The notes under the pieces were generated by a model that did not search any database, was not told the DNA's origin, and was given only the letters and a program-made list of their open reading frames with translations. A stretch of 64,000 nucleotides of DNA. Origin: Bacillota bacterium. Its GTDB lineage: Bacteria > Bacillota > Clostridia > Christensenellales > UBA1242. Location: positions 62,001-126,000 of the forward strand of contig WRBV01000002.1 of the NCBI GenBank assembly GCA_009784375.1, in the 5' to 3' direction. This document shows, piece after piece, positions 15,428-21,889 of this stretch. How positions within the stretch are numbered: the first letter of the stretch is position 1; every line of letters begins with the position of its first letter. The translations under genes and the position numbers were made by a program.

Positions 15428-17704
15428 TTATGGTCTTGGACCAAATACATAATTTGCCATGTCTGGGAAAGAATTTGCTTCGTGAAATGCACGCAGCTTG
15501 TATATAGTGTGCATATATTGATTAATATGTTGCCTTGCCAATGCGATTGTTCGTTGGCTTGGTATTGTTGTTGGACCGTGGTGACGTGCGTTAAAGTGTA
15601 CAAAGTCGCGTGTTCCCCAAATAACTCCAGTATCAAGACATCTTCCAGCAAACAAGCCGCCGATTATAAATCCTATACCAATTGAAAAGCTTTCTTCTTC
15701 GAAAATAGAAACACCCAAGGTTAAATTTGAATGAGTATGAATACCAAAGAGATGTGCGATTGTAGGATAAACATCTATGTTTGCCATGAACCTTTCGATG
15801 CGTCTGCCGACAGTTGGTGGTTCTACACGTGTTCGTGGGTCATGGCTGTAGATTACTGGATTAAATGGGCGGGTGGAGAAGAAGCTTGAAACATCATTCC
15901 ATCTCCAATCACGGGGAAGTGCACTACTTCGCAAACCAGTCTCGCGGGGATTATACACAATAAATGCTAATTGTTCGCCAAGGGGACGGTTGATGCGAGT
16001 GTTTGACAACTTGCCTCCGCCTGGGTTGCCTGAGTGTGTATACCATGAATGGTTAAAGTGATCCGAATACAAGACAAGTGCAGTTGTATCGATTAACATG
16101 ACTGTACCACATGGATGGCGTGCAAGGTCTGGTGTTGTTTCAAGATGTTCAAGCAAACGTCCGATACCTCGGTCAAGATTGTGAACTTTTACAAGATATT
16201 GGAACGCAGCAATACGTTCAAAGTCTGTGCCTATTGCCAGTTTTGGGAAAAATTGTGCAAGATAGTATTCCATAGATGAAATTGCAGCAATGTCATCCAT
16301 AAAGTTTTGAGTATAGTTGTCTGGAACAGTTGTGAATGCACGTCTTTGAAGTGGTTGTGGCAAATCTGCAAACACGGGTTGTCCGTTTTCATATTTGTTT
16401 TGAAGATGGATGCTTATACCGTGATGAGTTGATACCGTCAACACATAACTCATAAATGTTTTGTTTGATGGCGCAATGTCATCTATGGCGGCGTCTATCA
16501 TCAAAAAGTCAGAGTTTCTGTTGGTGTGACCTGTGATGCTGTTTGGGATGTAATGATTTGTTGTACGAAAAAAATCAAACCCCATAGCGGGTAGTTTTTC
16601 ACTACGTAAAAACTGACGTTCGTGGAAGTTATGAAAAGAACCCATCTGGTCATAGCCCATGCGACGGAAAATGTTAGGAATACTTTGTGGTACATCATTA
16701 TTTGTATATGTAAACCACATTTCTTGTCCCATTGTGTGTCCGCCTGTTAACGAGACATATTCTGTCATTACTGTACGTTCAAATGCGTGATAACCGTCGA
16801 CCCATGTTGACATACTTTTAAGTCTCCACAAATTTGGTGTAACAAGTGGATTAATTGCATCAAATTCCAAGGTCTCCATCATGAGCATAATCAAATTGTA
16901 ATTTTCATCCAAGCCATAAGTGAGCGGAGTAGGTTCATTCCAAAATCCTTCCTGTGGTGGAATATTAATGCCAAATGATGGGCGAGCATTCAATATTTCA
17001 AGCAAATTTGTAATATAGAAAAACGAAGGTCCAAATCTTTGCAAAAAGTGATGACGATTAAGGAAAGTTGATAATACAAATCTGTCGTTATTCATGTTGT
17101 TAATAAAAAATTGTTCTTCATTATCGTCGATTGGTCCCATGATTGAGAATGTTCCGCCTATTGATGTCGCCATTATTATTACAAGTACAAAACTTGCAAT
17201 CAAGCCACGCTTTCTGTATCTTGTGCGGTGGAAATCACGTTTAAGGCGACGATGTAAAATTATACTTGCGGTCAAAAAAGCAATAACAATTGCGGCAACA
17301 AATCCTGTGAGCAAAAACGGAACGTATGATGCGTTTCCAAATTGGGCGATTTCGGATGCTCCACGTAGGCTTTCCAAGATAAATAATTCACCAAGAGCTT
17401 CGCTAGCAATTGCATTTGCTACGACAATAATTGCTCTTAGAGTTAAAAACGTGGTGAAGATAATAATTTGGATTATGCGGTTGGGTATACAACCTACAAG
17501 GGTTGCAAAAATAATAGTAATACCAAGTGAGAAAATATAAAACCTTGGGAAAGACCAACCCAAGTTAATGTACAGAATTAAATCCAAAATAACAGACACA
17601 AGTAAATATAATGATGGTATTGCAAAAGATCGGAAGAGTCTCGACCTGCAAAATCCATCATCTGGAGCAGTTAGTGATATATCTGAATTTTTATATTCGT
17701 TCAT
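15428..17704 (-). CDS. LtaS-like membrane sulfatase-fold enzyme (phosphoglycerol-transferase type)
   Basis: 758 residues. Five N-terminal helices are followed by an extracellular alkaline-phosphatase/sulfatase domain. Metal-site elements are visible: the acid in LIMLMMETLEFDA, a threonine-rich nucleophile region FERTVMTEYVSLTGGH, and LYSDHFNHSW (Asp-His). This is the lipoteichoic-acid synthase/OpgB superfamily, whose members transfer phosphoglycerol or phosphoethanolamine onto surface glycans. The C-terminal 150 residues are longer than in LtaS. Promoter TTGACA-16-TATAAT lies 9 nt before the ATG. The following gene on the same strand encodes the sulfotransferase-like protein. Confidence 0.8.
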   Translation of the reverse strand: MNEYKNSDISLTAPDDGFCRSRLFRSFAIPSLYLLVSVILDLILYINLGWSFPRFYIFSLGITIIFATLVGCIPNRIIQIIIFTTFLTLRAIIVVANAIASEALGELFILESLRGASEIAQFGNASYVPFLLTGFVAAIVIAFLTASIILHRRLKRDFHRTRYRKRGLIASFVLVIIMATSIGGTFSIMGPIDDNEEQFFINNMNNDRFVLSTFLNRHHFLQRFGPSFFYITNLLEILNARPSFGINIPPQEGFWNEPTPLTYGLDENYNLIMLMMETLEFDAINPLVTPNLWRLKSMSTWVDGYHAFERTVMTEYVSLTGGHTMGQEMWFTYTNNDVPQSIPNIFRRMGYDQMGSFHNFHERQFLRSEKLPAMGFDFFRTTNHYIPNSITGHTNRNSDFLMIDAAIDDIAPSNKTFMSYVLTVSTHHGISIHLQNKYENGQPVFADLPQPLQRRAFTTVPDNYTQNFMDDIAAISSMEYYLAQFFPKLAIGTDFERIAAFQYLVKVHNLDRGIGRLLEHLETTPDLARHPCGTVMLIDTTALVLYSDHFNHSWYTHSGNPGGGKLSNTRINRPLGEQLAFIVYNPRETGLRSSALPRDWRWNDVSSFFSTRPFNPVIYSHDPRTRVEPPTVGRRIERFMANIDVYPTIAHLFGIHTHSNLTLGVSIFEEESFSIGIGFIIGGLFAGRCLDTGVIWGTRDFVHFNARHHGPTTIPSQRTIALARQHINQYMHTIYKLRAFHEANSFPDMANYVFGPRP

Positions 17705-17713
17705 GATTACATT

Positions 17714-17763
17714 ATTATAAGATGCTTATTGGTTTTGTCAAGTATTGGTGGATATGATACCAT
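17714..17763. promoter_or_regulatory. Overlapping divergent promoters of the LtaS-like and NUDIX genes
   Basis: Minus strand: TTGACA (17736-17741), 16 bp, TATAAT (17714-17719), 9 nt to the ATG at 17704. Plus strand: TTGTCA (17735-17740), 17 bp, TACCAT (17758-17763), 5 nt to the ATG at 17769. The two -35 boxes overlap almost completely, so the promoters should compete. Confidence 0.6.
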
Positions 17764-17768
17764 ATATT

Positions 17769-18239
17769 ATGAACAAAAACTTTAAAACGCATTCGGCTTC
17801 GATGGTCTATTTGTTGCGTGAATTGGATGGCAAAAAACAAATACTTTTACAAAAAAGGGGCAAGGGGACTTTTGGATCCGAAATGTGGGAGGCGTCGGCA
17901 GCAGGACATGTTGAACAAGGAGAGTCCTTGACGATGTGCGCCCAGCGTGAAGCACTAGAAGAAATAGGTATAAAGTTTAACCCAGAAGACATCGAATTCT
18001 TAACAATTATTCATGTATTGCCAGTAGAGCCACCGCCACTTGACAATCCATATTATAACGGTCATTTCTTTGTAACAAGATGGGATGGTGAACCGTATGT
18101 TTGTGAATGTGACAAATGTATGTGTCTTGAATGGTTTGATTTGGATGAAATGCCAAAAGAAATGTTTGCGGACAGAAGTACCGCAATCCATAATTACAAA
18201 AATAAAATAGCTTATTCAGAAAAAGGGTGGAGAAGATAA
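17769..18239 (+). CDS. NUDIX hydrolase
   Basis: 156 residues from ATG 17769. A perfect Nudix box GHVEQGESLTMCAQREALEEIGI (Gx5Ex7REUxEExGU) lies near residue 50. Substrate unknown; the layout with HFFVTRWDGEP and a Cys-containing CECDKCMCLEWF resembles isopentenyl-diphosphate-isomerase-like or nucleotide-diphosphate Nudix enzymes. The start is chosen because the promoter -10 lies 5 nt upstream; the tracked GTG at 17745 would lie upstream of transcription. Confidence 0.88.
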   Translation: MNKNFKTHSASMVYLLRELDGKKQILLQKRGKGTFGSEMWEASAAGHVEQGESLTMCAQREALEEIGIKFNPEDIEFLTIIHVLPVEPPPLDNPYYNGHFFVTRWDGEPYVCECDKCMCLEWFDLDEMPKEMFADRSTAIHNYKNKIAYSEKGWRR

Positions 18240-18260
18240 AAAAGACCGAAGTCTTTTTTT
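18238..18260. terminator. Bidirectional terminator
   Basis: AAAAAAGAC-CGAA-GTCTTTTTT between convergent genes. A near-identical hairpin recurs at about 18829-18852. Confidence 0.85.
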
Positions 18261-18684
18261 ATATATTTATCTCTGGTTCTTGTGTTTTTCTTGGATTAAG
18301 TAAGTGTACTGAATCTTGACCAAGTTGCCTTTTAATATCTGCCTCCGCTTTTGCTTTTGCTGCTTCTATTGATGTATCAATATCTGCGGCAGTTATAAAA
18401 TCTTTATCGGTCATGCTTAGTATCCAGAGAATACTGTGTGCCTCGTTCTCGTGGTTAATAATTTGGTTTTCAAGATGGTCGTACGGTAAACTTATACCAA
18501 TCTTACAGGACATAGCGTTTCTTGCAAATACTTTTTCTTGTTTTATGTCGGCACTTGATCGATTATTATCTTCCATTGATTGAAGTTGACTTCTTTCGAC
18601 ACCTTGTGGGAATTTTTGTTCAAGATATGCTTTTGCCTTTATTGCGAATTTCTGTACTTCGTGCGGATAAAGATATGTTCTCAT
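18259..18684 (-). CDS. Hypothetical soluble protein
   Basis: 141 residues from MRTYLYPHEV at 18684, chosen for the SD GAAGGAG 8 nt upstream; the tracked start at 18735 reads through the SD and the -10. The product is helical and charged, with no membrane segment or known motif. A TATACT box lies upstream, giving a short leader. Confidence 0.6.
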   Translation of the reverse strand: MRTYLYPHEVQKFAIKAKAYLEQKFPQGVERSQLQSMEDNNRSSADIKQEKVFARNAMSCKIGISLPYDHLENQIINHENEAHSILWILSMTDKDFITAADIDTSIEAAKAKAEADIKRQLGQDSVHLLNPRKTQEPEINI

Positions 18685-18887
18685 TTTACGCTCCTTCAAA
18701 TTAATATTTACTTTCAAGTATATCATAAACGCCAAAAAAGTCGAAATATTTTTATGGTAGGAAAGGATTTTCTAACGCGAAGCGTATATAGCGAGCACCA
18801 TGCCATAATTTGTGATTTTTGAGAAATAAAAAAGACCGAAGTCTCTTTTTTGGTTGACCGATGTTTTGTTGTATTTTGGTGGGCAGA
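18685..18887. other. Intergenic region with promoter and duplicated terminator hairpin
   Basis: Contains the SD and promoter for 18259-18684 and, at about 18829-18852, a second AAAAAAGAC-CGAA-GTCTCTTTTTT hairpin like the one at 18238. No ORF seen. Confidence 0.5.
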
Positions 18888-19181
18888 TTACTTTTCGATT
18901 AAGCCTTTACCAGCAGTTCCAAGTCCGCCAAGCCCAAGTAGCCCACCGCCGACTTTTGATATCACTCCACCAATTTTATCTTGCCAAACATCTTCAACAA
19001 GTTGAAAGCGAGCAAGTAAATTCAAGTCTACTTGGTCAAGTGTTCCGCATTCACAAAGGTCGATTGCAGTTCTCAATGCATTCAACTGATTAGCTGCTTC
19101 CAACTGCATACCGCCAAACGCATATAACCCAACACCTGCGCCTATCATTCCTGCACCGACTAAAATTTTCTTTTTATCCAT
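18888..19181 (-). CDS. Small glycine-rich membrane-associated protein
   Basis: 97 residues with two glycine-rich hydrophobic segments at the ends (ILVGAGMIGAGVGLYAFGG and GGVISKVGGGLLGLGGLG) around a hydrophilic middle containing CECG. Possibly a membrane-inserting small protein; no family recognised. Promoter TTGACA-17-TAGTAT ends 6 nt before the ATG and there is no SD. Confidence 0.6.
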   Translation of the reverse strand: MDKKKILVGAGMIGAGVGLYAFGGMQLEAANQLNALRTAIDLCECGTLDQVDLNLLARFQLVEDVWQDKIGGVISKVGGGLLGLGGLGTAGKGLIEK

Positions 19182-19187
19182 GACTGT

Positions 19188-19216
19188 ATACTACCATAAT
19201 TTGGGCGAAATGTCAA
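19188..19216 (-). promoter_or_regulatory. Leaderless promoter of the 97-aa gene
   Basis: TTGACA (19211-19216), 17 bp, TAGTAT (19188-19193), 6 nt to the ATG at 19181. Confidence 0.65.
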
Positions 19217-19227
19217 TACAAGGCATT

Positions 19228-19290
19228 AAAAAAGAACCCAAATGGACTCTTTTTCTCTCGCAACCCTTGCGAACGGCCTTGGTAGACCGA
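19228..19290. repeat. About 63-nt direct repeat, copy 1
   Basis: Shares a terminator-like hairpin and the trailing motif CGAACGGyCTTGGTAGA with copy 2 at 19780-19842. Each copy begins 46-47 nt from the ATG of a minus-strand leaderless gene. Confidence 0.6.
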
Positions 19291-19368
19291 AACCTAGGAC
19301 TAGGGTACTTTTGGGCGACTGCGAATTTTCCTTGGAACATATGATGTTTCGTTGTGTTTTAATGAAAC

Positions 19369-19734
19369 CTAGTCTCTAACTCGTTCTCTTGTTTCAGGCT
19401 CAACATTTGTCATAGTTTGTGGATCACACACTAGTGTTCCGCCAATTTCCAAACTTTCAAAAACTTCTTGACTTACGAAAATGGTTTCTCTTCTCCCATC
19501 ATCATGTTTAATTTCTACTGCCCACCTTTCTGGTCTTGTTTGAACAAAAGGCTGCATGATTGTAATATTCCCAACTCTCATTGGAATCAAAATTGTTGAC
19601 GTAGATTGCGGCCTATGGTCTAATCCTTTTACTTCGTGTTCACATCCATCGTGTTGACTTGATGAACACCCAGGAAGCGCAACAATTGTAGCAACTAAAG
19701 CAGCGGTTGCTAAAAACTTATTTAGTTTTTTCAT
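19369..19734 (-). CDS. Small lipoprotein
   Basis: 121 residues with a classic signal peptide ending in the lipobox LPGC (residue 23), followed by SSSQHDGCEHE. The mature part is short and beta-rich (VGNITIMQPFVQTRPERWAVEIKHDDGRRETIFVSQEVFESLEIGG), resembling a small barrel domain. Function unknown. Promoter TTGACA-18-TATGAT ends 6 nt before the ATG; no SD. Confidence 0.75.
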   Translation of the reverse strand: MKKLNKFLATAALVATIVALPGCSSSQHDGCEHEVKGLDHRPQSTSTILIPMRVGNITIMQPFVQTRPERWAVEIKHDDGRRETIFVSQEVFESLEIGGTLVCDPQTMTNVEPETRERVRD

Positions 19735-19740
19735 GGTAAA

Positions 19741-19770
19741 ATCATATCACAAAATCAACAGTTTTGTCAA
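19741..19770 (-). promoter_or_regulatory. Leaderless promoter of the lipoprotein gene
   Basis: TTGACA (19765-19770), 18 bp, TATGAT (19741-19746), 6 nt to the ATG at 19734. Confidence 0.65.
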
Positions 19771-19779
19771 TATTGAACA

Positions 19780-19842
19780 TAAAAAGAATCCAAGCGGACT
19801 CTTTCTTCCTCCTGCAATTTTATCGAACGGTCTTGGTAGAGC
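19780..19842. repeat. About 63-nt direct repeat, copy 2
   Basis: Same orientation as copy 1, with the terminator-like hairpin and CGAACGGTCTTGGTAGA conserved. It lies just upstream of the lipoprotein promoter. Confidence 0.6.
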
Positions 19843-19862
19843 AAATTATATGGTGAGTAAAC

Positions 19863-19892
19863 TTTACAAACCATCTTGCAAAGTGATAAAAT
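19863..19892 (+). promoter_or_regulatory. Leaderless promoter of the P-loop gene at 19898
   Basis: TTTACA (19863-19868), 18 bp, TAAAAT (19887-19892), 5 nt to the ATG. Confidence 0.6.
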
Positions 19893-19897
19893 TAAGT

Positions 19898-20452
19898 ATG
19901 CAGGATATACAAAATTATAAAAAAATTTCGGTTCTCGGACCAACAGGAAGTGGTAAAAGTTTTGTTTCTGGCAAACTCAGTAAGATATTGGATTTGCCTA
20001 TAATCTATTTCGACCACTATACTTGGAACCCAGACAGAAGTCCGATTGATAAAAATATATTTGTCGAGAATGTTCTGTCAATGGCGGGCGACAAATGGGT
20101 AATGGACGGTAATCATAGTCGTGATGATGAATTGACGAAGCATCGTTTTACTCAGAGTGACTTGATTGTCTTTTTGGACTTTAATGAAAAAGATTGTGCC
20201 GAGGCGGTCAAACTTCGTTCAGGAACCGCCCGCCCAGACATTCCAGATTATCTCATCGAAGACGATAACGATACAGCGTGGTTAATCAACCACATTAAAA
20301 AATGGTTTGACGACAACAAGCCTCAACTGATACTTGCGCAAGCAGAAAAGTACGAAGCAAAAGAAAAATTTGTCACATTAAAAAATCGCCAGCAAGTTGA
20401 CGATTTTCTAAGTTTACTTAAGAAACAATTTGGTAGCGGGGACAGGATTTGA
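19898..20452 (+). CDS. P-loop kinase-like protein (FlaR/topology-modulation family type)
   Basis: 184 residues from ATG 19898. Walker A GPTGSGKS at about residue 13 is followed by LSKILDLPIIYFDHYTWNP and WVMDGNHSR, the order seen in FlaR/DNA-topology-modulation and adenylate-kinase-like proteins. The tracked start at 19733 runs through a promoter and overlaps the lipoprotein start, so it is rejected. The last seven codons and the stop lie inside the tRNA-fMet gene on the opposite strand. Substrate unknown. Confidence 0.7.
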   Translation: MQDIQNYKKISVLGPTGSGKSFVSGKLSKILDLPIIYFDHYTWNPDRSPIDKNIFVENVLSMAGDKWVMDGNHSRDDELTKHRFTQSDLIVFLDFNEKDCAEAVKLRSGTARPDIPDYLIEDDNDTAWLINHIKKWFDDNKPQLILAQAEKYEAKEKFVTLKNRQQVDDFLSLLKKQFGSGDRI

Positions 20453-20507
20453 ACCTGTGACCTTTGGGTTATGAGCCCAACGAGCTGCCGTGCTGCTCCA
20501 CCCCGCG
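20431..20507 (-). tRNA. Initiator tRNA-fMet (CAU)
   Basis: Reverse-strand cloverleaf CGCGGGG...CCCCGCT-A-CCA. Anticodon loop CTCATAA is framed by three G-C pairs (GGG/CCC), and positions 1-72 form a C/U mismatch. Both are initiator hallmarks. Promoter TTGACA with a TATACT-type -10 lies about 20-50 nt upstream. Confidence 0.95.
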
Positions 20508-20594
20508 ATGACGATATTATATAGTATATAACTTTTCATGGGATTATGTCAAGGATTAGTTTTGCGATATTTGTGACAATTTCCGCGTTTTTTG

Positions 20595-20820
20595 TTGCAT
20601 AGCATTTTTGATTAGGTTATAATATAGGATATGTTAAAGAAGTGAAGAACTTCTCTGGGCATTTATTATAGATATAAACAGAATAACTTATAAACTTATC
20701 TTGGGGCGGCGACGTTTCCGAGTTTGATTTTTTTACATTAAATAAAAACATAAAGCAAAACGCCAGAGTGTGTGACTTGTATTTAAGATATTCGGTTTAT
20801 ATAACACAAAGGAGAAAAGA
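20595..20820 (+). promoter_or_regulatory. Promoter and about 190-nt leader with 4-codon ORF ahead of the PEP-enzyme operon
   Basis: TTGCAT (20595-20600), 17 bp, TATAAT (20618-20623), then ATG at 20631 opening the mini-ORF ATG TTA AAG AAG TGA. AGAAGT-GAAGA-ACTTCT folds across its stop codon. CTCTGG (20653-20658) can pair with CCAGAG (20763-20768) to close a domain of about 115 nt containing a G/C-rich stretch and a T7 run. No known riboswitch recognised. Confidence 0.45.
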
Positions 20821-21888
20821 TTGAAAACAGCAATTAAAAGAGTAATTATTAAAAGTGCAATGACAAAACGCAGAAAGGACGAGCATTTTGACGAAGTTGC
20901 GGCAGATTTAATGACATTGCCCGAGAACGCAGCGATTGATTATAATAACAGTTATTATTTTGCGGCACACGATATGGAGGGCAATGCATTCTTCTATCGT
21001 CTTGGACAACGTGGTGGAGTAAATGGTCCTGTTGCCGAAATTTGGTTTGGCTTTCAAACGCATGATGGAAAGATGTATATGAACAGCCAAATGTTATATG
21101 AACTTGACAAGAGCCCTTGCAAAGTGAAATGTATTGAACCACTTAAAAAATGGGAGTTCACATTTAATGGGGCAATGGTTCCAGTAAAACCAGGCGAGGA
21201 TTTAATTGCCGAACCATGTGGAAAAGAAGTTAATGTTGAATTCAGCGGGATATTTACATCAAGTGAAGGTATATTTGAATTTGGACGTGATACTCATGTT
21301 GATACGTTCTCGGCGGCAATAGCGGCAGAAAAATGGACAAAGGAGTTCAAAGAAAACCTTAAATCTGTGCGCTCACAAAAACGCACCGAACAATTTGGTT
21401 ATGTTGAATCAAAGGTCAAGGTCGAGGGCAAGGAATACGCGATTAATGCAACTTCTATACGTGACCAAGCATTCGGAAAACGTATATGGAGCGATATGAA
21501 TCATTATTCTTGGCTTGTTGGTGGATTGCAAGATGAGACTTGTTTCAATCTTGTTACCGTTTATTATCCAATTTTGAACAAAGTTGGACTTGCGACAGGA
21601 TATCATTTAAAGAACAAAGAATACGTTCCTTTGGTTGAATCACAATTTCCTAAGGAACAAAAGCTTGCGGGTATTGCACCGACAAGCGGAGTTGCAACCG
21701 CAAAATTTGCAGACAAGACAACATGCAAAGTTGAATTTGATACAACGATAATATTCCCATACGTTTTCACAGATGAACACGGTGGATACAATGTTTTCGA
21801 ATGTATTTCGACTTTTAATTTTAACGGCGTGAAAGGTGCGGGCATTACCGAATGGTCGTACAATCAAGACAGGAGTAGACTTTTATAA
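20821..21888 (+). CDS. AttH/CrtC-like lipocalin-fold protein
   Basis: 355 residues from TTG 20821, with SD AAAGGAG 6 nt upstream. Two beta-rich halves are visible, and the second contains SIRDQAFGKRIWSDMNHYSW, resembling the R-x-x-(S/A)(F/W)G-x-R-x-W motif of AttH/DUF2804/DUF7064-type lipocalin-like domains. These often bind or modify hydrophobic ligands. It is one nucleotide from the start of the PEP-utilising enzyme gene and surely co-transcribed, suggesting a shared substrate. Family assignment is tentative. Confidence 0.5.
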   Translation: MKTAIKRVIIKSAMTKRRKDEHFDEVAADLMTLPENAAIDYNNSYYFAAHDMEGNAFFYRLGQRGGVNGPVAEIWFGFQTHDGKMYMNSQMLYELDKSPCKVKCIEPLKKWEFTFNGAMVPVKPGEDLIAEPCGKEVNVEFSGIFTSSEGIFEFGRDTHVDTFSAAIAAEKWTKEFKENLKSVRSQKRTEQFGYVESKVKVEGKEYAINATSIRDQAFGKRIWSDMNHYSWLVGGLQDETCFNLVTVYYPILNKVGLATGYHLKNKEYVPLVESQFPKEQKLAGIAPTSGVATAKFADKTTCKVEFDTTIIFPYVFTDEHGGYNVFECISTFNFNGVKGAGITEWSYNQDRSRLL

Positions 21889-21889
21889 G

